Position numbers and translations under genes: made by a program
The notes under the pieces: model-generated
Databases searched by the model: none
What the model saw: only the letters and a program-made list of their open reading frames with translations
What the model was told of the DNA's origin: nothing
Source of the DNA: Leptobrachium leishanense
Lineage: Eukaryota > Chordata > Amphibia > Anura > Megophryidae
DNA length: 64,000 bases
Assembly (NCBI GenBank): GCA_009667805.1
Contig: CM019066.1
Coordinates: 7,998,001 to 8,062,000, forward strand
Direction: 5' to 3'
Part shown: positions 21,444 through 32,779 of the stretch, piece after piece
How positions within the stretch are numbered: position 1 is the first letter of the stretch
Layout of the letters: each line of letters begins with the position of its first letter

Positions 21444-22601
21444 TTAAAGCTGCACTAAAGCCCCAGATGCATGAGAACGAGGACGGAAATAGAAGGTACG
21501 AAAAGTAGCCGCCCTAGACCAATCAGCCGCCTGTAGAATATCAGCCAGAGAGCCCCCAGCGTCCGCAACAGAGGAAGCCGCCGCGCCCCGCACGGAGTGA
21601 ACGCCAAAATGGGGAGCAACGCCCGCTAGGGAGAGCAGCCAGCGAACCCATCTAGAGAGGGTAGGTGAAGAGACAGGTTTGTAAGGAGAGACATAAGAGA
21701 CCAAAAGTTGGCCAGTGAGAGAAGAGCGCAAAGGACGCAAACGAGAGAGGTAAGTAGTAACACAACGAGCCACACACAGTAGAGGATCGGAGAGAAAGTA
21801 AGGGTAGAAAACATCGCGGGACAGAGTTTTAGTACGCCTGGTAAGCGTGAAGACGACACCCTCAGGGGAGAAAGCCACGGCGTGCGCATCGAACGCCCTA
21901 ACATCAGAGACACGTCGAAAGGAAAGCAAACATAAAAGAACCGTTAATTTTGCCGAGAGCTGACGGAGGGTTAGTGAGTCGTTATCCGGCCAGTTACGCA
22001 GGAAGTCGAGCATCAGCGCCACATCCCAGAACACCACATATTTAGGAGCCGGCGGGTGAGCGAGTCTAATGCCACGGAGGAGACGACAGACGGAAGGGTC
22101 CCTACCCACAGGAACGCCACCCAGGGGGACGTGAGCCGCCGAGATAGCCGAGCGGAACAAGTTAATGGTACGATAGGACTTTCCCAACGTGGAAAGGTTC
22201 GCCAAAAAATTGAGGATCAACTGCAGAGGGGCAGTAGCGGGATCAGCCTGTTGTTGCAAACACCAGCCACACCAAGTTCTCCAAGCGTAACGATAACTCT
22301 TTCTTGTGCCGGGAGCCCAGGAGTCCCATAGTAACGAGCGAGCTGCGTCTGATAGTCCCGGCAGCATGCAGGGTCCCTGGAAATCGTCCACGCCACCAGG
22401 GGAAGATTGTTCTCCAAGACCATCGGGTGTGGTCTGCCTTGGGGATCCAACAGAATGGATCGGAAGGACGGGAGCAGAAGTGGATGGAGGCAGGAGAGTT
22501 CCAGCGTCAGTGGAAACCAGGGTTGAGCATGCCACAAGGGCGTGAGAAGAAGCATCCGGATCCCCCGTCGGCGGACTTCTTGGATCGTTCGTGGTAACCA
22601 A
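21444..22601 (-). CDS. DIRS tyrosine recombinase, intact (385 aa)
   Basis: Would integrate the circular DNA form of the element by site-specific recombination without target duplication. After a proline/serine-rich N-terminus (1-75), a SAM-like core-binding region spans roughly 80-185 (WAPGTRKSYRYAWRTW). The catalytic domain runs from about 190 to the end. The recombinase tetrad and nucleophile are all visible: Arg in LLSFRRVSD (about 230), His335-x-x-Arg338 in VHSVRGAAAS, Trp361 at the second His/Trp position (ADWSR), and Tyr371 in FRTFYFRP. The 5' third overlaps the preceding frame in a different phase, as is usual in DIRS. No stop or frameshift is present. It is the only fully intact gene of this element. 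The start codon is uncertain, since the overlap with the upstream frame may hide a different initiation. Confidence 0.88.
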   Translation of the reverse strand: MVTTNDPRSPPTGDPDASSHALVACSTLVSTDAGTLLPPSTSAPVLPIHSVGSPRQTTPDGLGEQSSPGGVDDFQGPCMLPGLSDAARSLLWDSWAPGTRKSYRYAWRTWCGWCLQQQADPATAPLQLILNFLANLSTLGKSYRTINLFRSAISAAHVPLGGVPVGRDPSVCRLLRGIRLAHPPAPKYVVFWDVALMLDFLRNWPDNDSLTLRQLSAKLTVLLCLLSFRRVSDVRAFDAHAVAFSPEGVVFTLTRRTKTLSRDVFYPYFLSDPLLCVARCVTTYLSRLRPLRSSLTGQLLVSYVSPYKPVSSPTLSRWVRWLLSLAGVAPHFGVHSVRGAAASSVADAGGSLADILQAADWSRAATFRTFYFRPRSHASGALVQL

Positions 22602-23158
22602 GCAGAGGACTTAGGGTGGGTGGTTGTGCGCGGGTCAAAGAAGGGCAAACCTCGGGAGTCGAGGAGCTGTAAATAGGTGTCTGCGGACACAAGGGAGCGT
22701 GGCGGCGCAGGCATGGTAGTAAGGGGCATGATTGCCATAGCATTGGAACGGGGCTCACCCGTTGAAGCAGGAGTGGCCGGTGGGTTACCGGTAGATTCCA
22801 TATCCTCCTCTTCAGGATAATCAGCCTGGTAGTCATCCAGGTCATAAGTGTCAACACCCTTGGGGTCTGAAACACATCTGGATTTTTTAACTGGACCTTT
22901 ACCCTTGCCAGCGGATTCTGACTGGCCTTTCCAGGGTCTTTTCCGTGAAGGTTCTGCAGACTCGGATTGGTCCGAGTGTGAACCGTCGGAGTGGGCCGGC
23001 GACTGGGCCCTTGAAAGAACCGGGGGTTCCGGTGGGGGGGCTGGAGGGAGGCTTGCGAGCGCTATGGGGAGGGTTTCCGAAATGGCTGTCAGTAGCCAAG
23101 CTTTCAGCTCCTCCTGGTTGGAGGGAAGTTGTGGGGGATCCATAGCAATGGAGACCAA
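22217..23158 (-). CDS. DIRS gag-like protein fused to a residual RT/RNase H tail
   Basis: A 313-aa frame with a natural start probably at the sixth codon (MDPPQLPSNQEELKAW). Residues 1-130 are proline-, serine- and charge-rich with a basic patch (KGKGPVKKSR) and an acidic stretch (YPEEEDME), typical of DIRS gag. Around 160-190 is SRGLPFFDPRTTTHPKSSAW. It then switches directly to a segment (RMLLLTPLWHAQPWF, LLLDPQGRPHP-like) that in DIRS polyproteins lies at the C-terminal end of RNase H, next to the recombinase frame. No YxDD or RNase H acidic motifs lie between. An in-frame internal deletion of the polymerase is therefore the simplest reading. Function after deletion unknown. Confidence 0.72.
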   Translation of the reverse strand: MVSIAMDPPQLPSNQEELKAWLLTAISETLPIALASLPPAPPPEPPVLSRAQSPAHSDGSHSDQSESAEPSRKRPWKGQSESAGKGKGPVKKSRCVSDPKGVDTYDLDDYQADYPEEEDMESTGNPPATPASTGEPRSNAMAIMPLTTMPAPPRSLVSADTYLQLLDSRGLPFFDPRTTTHPKSSAWLPRTIQEVRRRGIRMLLLTPLWHAQPWFPLTLELSCLHPLLLPSFRSILLDPQGRPHPMVLENNLPLVAWTISRDPACCRDYQTQLARYYGTPGLPAQERVIVTLGELGVAGVCNNRLIPLLPLCS

Positions 23159-23641
23159 GAAAAACGGGGCTCGCCCGCAGGGAAATATAAAAAATTATAT
23201 TTATTAATTAGTTAAATTGATCTGAGTGTGCGGATATAGGCGCCGCTCAGCGGCTTACACGTGATTTTCGCGGGCTTTTTTCGTGCGTCCGTCAGATCGG
23301 AACAGTGTTTCGGGGCTCACCCGAGGTAGGAGAGGGTCCGTGCAGCAGGCTGTTTGTGTGAGAGGAATGGTCGCGCCTGCCAACCTCGAACTCGGCACGA
23401 GCGGAATGGCGGCAGATCCGACGAAGAGAATTGTCCGCCCACGCATGCGCAGATGAATCGCGCACCCTGAGGCAAGTACCTCACGAGGGACTGCGCGCGC
23501 AGACGCAAACTTAAAATAAAATAAAATAATAATAACGCGGTATAACTAGCACCCGGCCCCAGGGAAATTTCCCTCTTATCTGCCGGGAGATGGGGAAGCA
23601 AGCGCAAGCCTGCAGGCAGGAAAGTGCCCACACAGCAGGTA

Positions 23642-25249
<1,608 letters not shown>

Positions 25250-25409
25250 TAGGACCTAAAGGAAAAAAGACTGTTAAATACAGAATAAGTATAAAAAACA
25301 AGCGGAGTAAAACCTAATTAGTTCTAAATGACTTAGAGATAAAATAGCAGAAATATATATCCTGGCGTCCAGGAGCTGTTTTGAAAACGACTCACCTGGA
25401 GGCCAGCAG

Positions 25410-25540
25410 CAAGAAAAGAGGGCGTGGCTAAGGACTTACTACACTCTTATTGTTTATTGGTTACTGCTGTTGCTATGCAAACTTTCCATGCTGCTGATGA
25501 TTTAGTAAAGAAAAGAGAATGCAAAATATGAAGCCTCCTG
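25410..25540 (-). repeat. DIRS terminal repeat (left end in element orientation)
   Basis: 131 bp, inverse of 20678-20807. Contains GGGCGTGGCTAAGGACTTAC and ends GAATGCAAAATATGAAGCCTCCTG. The next 15 bp to 25555 are reproduced only in the ICR. Confidence 0.85.
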
Positions 25541-25555
25541 CCTTGATATAAAATT

Positions 25556-26984
25556 CATTTCTCCTGAGGAAGTCAATGTTCCTGACGAAATGCATTGAGA
25601 TGATGGCGGAGCAGCATCCAGACCTGGAACAGGTGGACTAGCATCCATCTATTGTGCCTTCTCCTGGCTTACCAGCGTTTGCTAAATTAATATGCCCTAA
25701 TTCTGTTTATTTTTGTGCAATAAATAGTGCTTACTGCAGACCATATATAAATATATTAAAAACTATCATTGCTTTTTTTGTTTCTTTTGTATGATTTGGT
25801 ATAGACCATAAAACAGATTGGTTTAATAACTTTTATATTTTTTACAATAAATAAAACATTTCAGTTGCAAAACCTGTGTAAAAACATTGCCTAACATTTG
25901 TTAAATGATATGTTGTTTATAATAAGCAGCTTTGCTTGTCTTTTCTACATCCTGCCGGTTATTACATCCACGTTTGTACATTCCACGTTGTTTATAGAAA
26001 AACACTGACCTATTGGAAGGGCTACAATTAGATGACCATCCATGATAATTTACAGTTTCCGGAGCGAGGAAGTGGTGGAGCGTTTTTGAGAAATTGGTAT
26101 TGTACAAAACTTTCAATATACAAATTCAGGAACCAGCAGGAGGTTAAACATGGCTGGTAAAGCATCACTTCCTTGGCATGAAACTGCTATTTCAACAGAA
26201 AATATTATTTTTATAGATGGGGGGGGGGGGGGGTTAACGCTAACTTCTCGTTTTGTCTTTTTATTTAAATCGATTGATATTGATGATGGGACAATGTGTT
26301 GGAGATATTATTCAAAATTAATTTACGAAATTTAGGAAAAATAGTGAAGTCGGTGAAGCTTTTATTCTTCGCACTTGGAATGTTTGAAGAGACTCCATTG
26401 TAAGGAAATTAGGTCACGTTACTTATTATTATTATAGTTTCATATTCAATAAGATATAATATAATATGTAATAATAAGATATTTTTAAAGAGATGGAAAT
26501 CCATGTTAAATTATTCAATAAAGCTTTTACAAAGACCTGCGCCGTATACATTTTATATAGTGATATACAGTATGTGTGCAGTATTTACCATATCGTCTTA
26601 TTGTGCAATTTTTAATATATTTTCTACATTTTATAAATGAGTAATGAGCTATAACACAATTATTTTATAGATATTTTGTCATTTCTTTAATACGTTAATT
26701 TTTTTTGAGCATGTGTTATTACAGTAGTTATCACATAGATGTTGTATTACAGATTAAAATGACAAGTTTTCCAAAACCTTTTAATGTGTATTATTTTAAG
26801 ATAATTAAAACCTATTTCACATTCATAAAATATTTATTGTAGCACAAAATACTCTTTTTAAAGTGTATCGCCTTCTTAAACCCTTTTAATACCAAGGGAT
26901 TTAAAAAAAACTCTTTTTTTGGAAAATTATTTTAATTATACAGTATATAATATTTGGGAATATTCACAATTTATTTTATTGAAA
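25556..26984. other. No gene seen; AT-rich, one poly-G tract
   Basis: A run of about 18 G at 26218-26235 and several AT-rich tracts. A conserved-looking GAGGAAGTC ... GACGAAATGC motif near 25566-25595 resembles the 113-150 segment. No coding or RNA gene can be supported. Confidence 0.35.
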
Positions 26985-27260
26985 TAACCTATGTTTGCAG
27001 GCAGATGTCGCCATCTGCTGGACAAAAGCAGTTACTGTAGTTCTGAGTGCTGTGCAGGATCAGCTGGGGAGATGTCCATTACAAATATTCCCCAGCTCAT
27101 TTTTAAAAATTGTTATCACTTCAGGCATCAAGTCCACAGCGCTAAATCTTTAGAGTGATGTTCTGGAGCCCAAATGCAACTGAATCACATTTAAAGTAAA
27201 CAAAATTCCTTTGCATTTCTCCTGTGGCACACCATAACGATTATACTCAATATTGGGGCA
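26985..27260 (-). repeat. Dispersed repeat shared with 3060-3420
   Basis: The reverse complement carries the same block order as 3060-3420: TATGGTGTGCCACAGGAGAAATGC, TGCATTTGGGCTCCAGAACAT, TGATGCCTGAAGTG, CCCCAGCTGATCCTGC, GTCCAGCAGATGGCG. Moderate divergence between the two. Confidence 0.5.
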
Positions 27261-27430
27261 TCAGGAGGTTACTAACACCACCAAAAATCTCAGCTGTTGA
27301 ACATTCGACAAATGCTGGCGTTTCAAAACGGAAAAATCCTTGTTGATCTCCCAGTGGGCAAGATGCTCCTCCATTTTCTGTCAGTGTTGGACTGGGCCAG
27401 TCCTGAAACTTACTGAAGTGTGCATTTGCC

Positions 27431-28015
27431 TCACGAAACGACTGACCTCACAGGTGGCCTGTTTTTTGTTTGGTTTTGCACTTGCATGATGGCCTTCAGC
27501 ATTTGACTTTTTTGTATGTTTGTAGCCATGATGGAGACATATATAGGGTTTTTCCTCGCTGACTTACATTTATTTGAGTCGCACTCGACTATTTTAATTT
27601 TTGGGCTTTCAACCACAACTCCAATATGTAGATCAGTTGGTTCCCCTACGTATAATGACGATGAGATCACGGCTCAGCTGCAATTCTGCAGTTCATAGTA
27701 ATTTTTGGGTGAAATAACCATGTCTCCTTCCACTGCCTTTGACCATGGTGTATCTTTTGAAAGAGAAGTTGAAGTCGAAAAAAAACTACTGGCCCAAGGT
27801 GCAGAAACACCAACTAACAAGGTGCAAGTGGGACAGGGAAACTGAAACCCATTGCTTGACATTTGGGTGTATTTTTTGGATGTACTGTTTTGCAGTCCAT
27901 ATTGCCTTGTGTAACAAAAGCAATAAAGGTGGTGAGAGAACAAGACAAAGATCTCTCCCCTACCCTCAAGAGGGACCTCCCTTGAACCCTCAGTGGAATT
28001 GAATCCTACACACAT
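27431..28015 (-). pseudogene. Unrecognised frame of ~195 codons with one TGA
   Basis: From the ATG at 28013-28015 the minus strand is open for 113 codons, stops once (TGA at 27674-27676), and stays open in the same phase for a further ~80 codons to 27431. The product has mixed composition with scattered cysteines, including motifs such as GDMVISPKNYYELQNC and YVGEPTDLHIGVVVES that read like real protein rather than low-complexity sequence. I do not recognise the family. It could be a decayed retrocopy of a host gene or part of an unrecognised element; chance is not excluded. The downstream end runs toward the dispersed repeat at 26985-27260. Confidence 0.3.
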
Positions 28016-28447
28016 GTTGCCTTGCGGTTTCCTTCATTCAGAATCTCTTGAACCATCCGATGGACTCTGACAACTAACAATGTAGATTCAATATGAAGCT
28101 GACGTCTGAGTTAAAGAAATAAGAATAAAGATAGAAATAAACATAGTCAGGTTGATGAATGGATTGATCTGGGACTTGCTTGAGTCTTGAGTTGTCTGAA
28201 AATGCAGGTTTAAGTTGTAAGTAAATGGTATATGATCCTTGGATACAACTCGTTTTGGTGACATTGTGTAGAAGATATCTCAGGCTCTAAAGCTAGGCTC
28301 TCAAACTCTCTGGACCCCCAGATGTTTCTGAACTACAACTCCAAATGATTCCCTGGCTATCTATTGCACTGAAAGAATTCTGGGACTTGCAGGCATCAAC
28401 AGCTAGGAGGCTGTGAGTCTGAAAGCCCTGCTCCAAACCATCTAGAC
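28016..28447. other. No gene; contains a weak hAT-like fragment
   Basis: 28290-28430 includes CTGAACTACAACTCCAAATGATT and TTCTGGGACTTGCAGGCATC, resembling internal parts of MITEs whose ACTACATCTCCCATGATGC block occurs at 1330. Ends not resolved. Confidence 0.3.
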
Positions 28448-28595
28448 CAGTGGTTCTCCAACCTTGTTCATGAAGTTATCCTAAGGATTCCTTTGGGAAA
28501 ATGCAGACCAAAAGCAGCAAATTATATCACCTGTGCTGTGCTTCACATATCCTGCAAACCTGTCCTGATAGGGGACCTGAGGACCAGGGTTGGGG
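28448..28595. mobile_element. hAT MITE (CAGTGGTTCTCCAACC) interrupted by CR1
   Basis: Left end CAGTGGTTCTCCAACCTTG. The right end begins as its inverse, CCAGGGTTGGGGA, and is then cut by the CR1 tail at 28596. AAACACTACTCTAGAAG beyond the CR1 (29804-29824) looks like the remaining end plus flank, and TCTAGA occurs on both outer sides. Confidence 0.5.
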
Positions 28596-29812
28596 AAACA
28601 TAGAAACATAGAAAAATGTCGGCAGATAAGAACCTTTCGGCCCATCTAGTCTGCCCAATAACATGGATACTTTACCTGGATTTATCTTTTGTTTAGGATA
28701 GCCTTATGCCTATCCCATGCCTGCTTAAATTCAATTACTGTTTTGGCCTCTACCACTTCAACTGGAAGACTGTTCCATGTATCCACCACCCTCTCAGTAA
28801 AATAATGCTTCCTGATGTTACTTTCAAACCTTTGCCCCTCTAATCTAAGACTATGTCCTCTTGTTTTGCTATTTTGTTTCCTTTTAAATATACTCCCTTC
28901 CTCTACCTTGTGGATTCCCTTTACATATTTAAATGTTTCTATCATATCTCCTCTGTCTTGTCTTTTTTCCAAGCTGTACATGTTAAGATCATTAAGCCAT
29001 TCCTGGTAACTTTTCTCCTTCAAGCCGTACACCATTTTAGTAGCCCTTCTCTGAACTCTCTCTAAGATGCCTATATCCTTCTGGAGATACGGTCTCCAGT
29101 ACTGCACACAGTACTCCAAGTGAGGTCTCACCAGTGCTCTGTACAGTGGCATGAGCACTTCCCTTTTCCTACTGCTAATACCTCTCCCTACACAACCAAG
29201 CATTCTGCTAGCATTTCCTGCTGCTCTATTACATTGACTACTTACCCTTAGATCCTCTGAAATAATGACCCCTAAATCCCTTTCCTCAGATGTTGAGGTT
29301 AGGACTGTATCAAATATTCTATATTCAGCCCTTGGGTTTTTACGTCCCAGGTGCATTATCTTGCACTTATCCACATTAAAACTCAATTGCCACAACTCCG
29401 ACCATTTTTTTAGTTTACCTAAATCATTTGTCATTTGGCTGATCCCTCCAGGAACGTCAACCCTGTTGCAAATCTTTGTGTCATCAGCAAAAAGACATAC
29501 TTTTCCATTAATACCTTCTGCAATATCACTAATAAAAATATTAAAGAGAATGGGTCCAAGTACTGACCCCTGAGGTACCCCACTGGTAACAAGACCTTGC
29601 GCCGAATAAACTCCATTTACCACAACCCTCTGTTGTCTGTCACTCAGCCACTGCCTAATCCAGTCAACAATATTGGAATCCAAGCTCAAAGATTGCAATT
29701 TATTGATAAGCCTTCTATGCAGAACAGTATCAAAAGCCTTACTGAAATCTAAATAAGCAATGTCTACTGCACCACCTGTGTCTATTATTTTTGTTACCCA
29801 ATCACTAAACAC
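28596..29812 (-). mobile_element. CR1 LINE, 5'-truncated copy
   Basis: The 3' end on the minus strand is a short UTR (GGGCAGACTAGATGGGCCG, AAGGTTCTTATCTGCCGAC) followed by tandem TTTCTATG, matching the 3' end of the longer CR1 at 61.9 kb. The copy starts inside the RT domain, as expected from incomplete target-primed reverse transcription. AAACA flanks both sides. Confidence 0.88.
28682..29812 (-). CDS. CR1 reverse transcriptase, C-terminal 376 aa, open
   Basis: An open fragment of the LINE polymerase that would prime on nicked chromosomal DNA. It starts within palm motif A (YLDFSKAFDTV), then fingers/palm B ([17 protein letters not shown]), the catalytic FADDTKICN, and a downstream thumb and C-terminal region ending LEKRQDRGDMIETFKY ... 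FKQAWDRHKAILNKR. No endonuclease or N-terminal RT is present, so the Met used as start is just the first in the fragment. Compared with the CR1 at 60.8-61.9 kb it lacks a one-base insertion after VYGLKEK and reads through. Very high similarity between the two copies implies recent activity of the family. Not functional alone. Confidence 0.85.
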   Translation of the reverse strand: MFSDWVTKIIDTGGAVDIAYLDFSKAFDTVLHRRLINKLQSLSLDSNIVDWIRQWLSDRQQRVVVNGVYSAQGLVTSGVPQGSVLGPILFNIFISDIAEGINGKVCLFADDTKICNRVDVPGGISQMTNDLGKLKKWSELWQLSFNVDKCKIMHLGRKNPRAEYRIFDTVLTSTSEERDLGVIISEDLRVSSQCNRAAGNASRMLGCVGRGISSRKREVLMPLYRALVRPHLEYCVQYWRPYLQKDIGILERVQRRATKMVYGLKEKSYQEWLNDLNMYSLEKRQDRGDMIETFKYVKGIHKVEEGSIFKRKQNSKTRGHSLRLEGQRFESNIRKHYFTERVVDTWNSLPVEVVEAKTVIEFKQAWDRHKAILNKR

Positions 29813-29824
29813 TACTCTAGAAGA

Positions 29825-30986
29825 AAGAGTGCATATTTAACAGTCATGGATCCCTATGTTCTCACGTGTCTTCTCCATACTGATACAACCTTCAAATTTG
29901 GAATGTCATTTGATATGTTCGTTTGTAAACCATATCCTGAATTTTATTATTTTTTTATTCCAGCAGCCCAAGCTCCTGTAGCCAGCTATTAATGAGAAAA
30001 ATAATTGTATAAAACCAAAATAAGCTTTTTTTTTTTTTTTTTTACATATTTTTGCCTTATTACATTTAAATAGGTTTCAAGTGGCCACTTAAGGACACTT
30101 TAAAAGTGAAGTACTTTCAGTTCCTTTGTCATAACACTCTTACGCAAATCACACGCAACATCGCGACTCTCCGAAAGAAATACAGAACCCATTATACACT
30201 GCTTATAAAAACTGTATTAGAAGGCAATATTTTATTTAGTTTTTACTACGGTATAAAACTATTCTTCGAATAAATACGCCAGTTGTTATTTAGTACAGCA
30301 TAACTCTGCACGTTAGAGCTGCACTGGTGCGCTAAATATAAAAATGTCTTCAGCAGCATCTCAGATAAAGTACTGCGCAGAGTGGTAAATCAGATAAATA
30401 TTTAAAATTCCCCAAACAGCTATAAAATTCCCATAACAATAAAATAGATGACATCTGACTGGTACACGGGTACTGTAGTTTAATTGAAGGATTATTTTTC
30501 CTGTTCCTGACATTGCATCAGCCCTGGCAGATGTTGAATAGCTTAACTTTACACCTAATATTTCAGGATATTACATAATGTACCTTACGAAAGGGATAAT
30601 ACTATGCGGTATAAAATCAATAAAACAGATTCAGATTTCAGCAGTCATGGATTGCTAGATATAATTACAGATCACAACTCACTGAGTATAAATTGGCAAA
30701 TTAAACATATTCCTCGTCATTTTCTTTTTACGTTTCTGCTCCATATTTCTCCGTATCATGCTCATGTCTTCCATAGAAAATAAGGGATATCACACAATGA
30801 ATACTTTATCTTTCTAAACCTTTTATTTCCAAGGGGCTTTCCTTTAAAACTAATAAAAGGAACCAGGGTTCTTAGGATTTTGAATAAAATACCTATTGAC
30901 CCATAAACCAACACACACATATATAATCCAAAAATAGCAATGATCCATCCTTGCTTTGGTGTCATGTCATGTTCTGGCTGCAACAA
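29825..30986. other. No gene seen; AT-rich
   Basis: One 18-T tract (about 30027-30044). No element ends or coding sequence. Confidence 0.4.
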
Positions 30987-31206
30987 TGTACACAAAAAAG
31001 AATCCAGACGCACATGAAGACAAAGGAAAAAACATTGTAACTATTCCATATATATCGACGTTTCAGTCCCCTCCAGGACTTTTCTCAAGAAAAGAAGATC
31101 TAGAGAAAAGTCCTGGGGGGACTGAAACGTCATTATACAGTATATGGAATAAATACATTGTTTTTTACTTTGTCTTCGTGTGCGTCTGGATTCTTTTTTG
31201 TGTACA
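30987..31206. mobile_element. Fully palindromic foldback MITE (220 bp)
   Basis: Left arm from TGTACACAAAAAAGAATCC and right arm to its inverse at 31206 pair along almost the whole length. The inner arms are GACGTTTCAGTCCCC / GGGGACTGAAACGTC around an AAAAGAAGATCT centre. About 100 bp per arm with a few mismatches. Confidence 0.75.
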
Positions 31207-32085
31207 TTACACTAGTTGAGTTGCATATACAGTATATATCAGCTAACCTGTAATAATTGCCCTGTACAGGCTGCTATCCTACATGTTGCATTCCTCACCT
31301 GTGACCTGTCTGCCTGACATCTAGAGATGATCTGCAAAGGAAATTCTTGTGCTATAAATGAAAATCCATTGTGATTCTCAGGAGTCAGTACAGGTGGGAG
31401 TCAGTACAGGTGGAGTTAACTGATGATGCCTTTGAAGATCTTGATCTCGGCAGTTAAATCACTCTCATTAGTGAAAGGGTTAAGAGGAATTATTTTAAAA
31501 AATCTACTTTCGACGTGTTAATGTGTTTTAATATATGCCTTTTTCCAAATTTGTGTTGACCAGGTTGATTTAATTCAAAGCAGTTTTCATCATGGTCAAT
31601 CGCCCAATCTCTACTGTGAGCTGCTGTGTCCCCCGTCAAGCAGCCGATGGAATGTCCATCACTTTATATTTATGGAATCAGCCTAATTTATTTAATATGA
31701 AATTAGTATATAATAAAATATTGACCCCTCCATGATGATGGGGCTTACTACAAATAAGATTACCCTCTATGTCATAACATCATGTTATTTATGGGAGGGA
31801 CGATCACATGGCGTACACAGCCTGACATCAGAAACAGTTGGCACCAGTGATCCCCGAGTGACCATTGCCAGCAGAAGTAACGTTAGAGATAGGGTGGGGA
31901 GTAATATCATGCAATCTATTGTTTCCCATTTCTTTGAGACATAAATCAAATCTTAAAGTTGATCTGTTTTATACAAAAAAACAAAAGGCATCAATTAATT
32001 ATATATCAATGTATGATGCCATAAGACATTTTTGTTTCAGTTCTGAATGAATTGAAATTCGGTGATTTTGAATTCCAGAAGCATC
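31207..32085. other. No gene seen
   Basis: No element ends or protein-like frame. Confidence 0.35.
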
Positions 32086-32779
32086 TGTCACGGGTCAACC
32101 AGTGTGAGCCAAGGTGGGCCCTTTATGTGGGATAGTTAGCCCTTTAGACAGGGTTGCCACTAGCTGCATATTAACAGAACCAGACCACAAGATACAGAGA
32201 ACCGAACTACAGGAAGGGCAGGAGTTAAGGGAGAAAACAATAACAGACTGGCGCCAAGCAGCACACTAAAGCGAATTCTGATCTGACACGGTCCTTAGGA
32301 TGGCCGTCTAATCAAAGGTAAGAGAACATCAGTGCTGGGTGACACACAGAACCAGAGACAGGATACTAGGGACAAATCCAGAGACGTAGTATAAGCCAGC
32401 CCTCAAAATTTCCACTTGCATACTCGCGTTTTGCGAGTGGAAATTGAGCGCTGACGAGTAAAACTGCACACGCAGGCAGCATTATAAAGTCTATCGTGCT
32501 GCTTGCGCTTTCAGCCGGCGGCCGTGTTGTTTTTTTTCTCTTCTTCAGGTCAGCCAGTCTGCTTTTTTTTTTCAGCAAATGGGACTTGGCCGGAATCATT
32601 TCCTGGGAGGGAGGGGGGTTTGCAAATATTATTATTATTATTCTTTATTTATAAAGCGCCAGCATATTCCACAGCGCTGTACAATAAGCACAGTATAGAC
32701 AGGGTTACAATACATTGAACAACATTTGACAAACAGTACAGGAGGAGATGAGGGCCCTATTCCCGTAGGAACTCACAAT

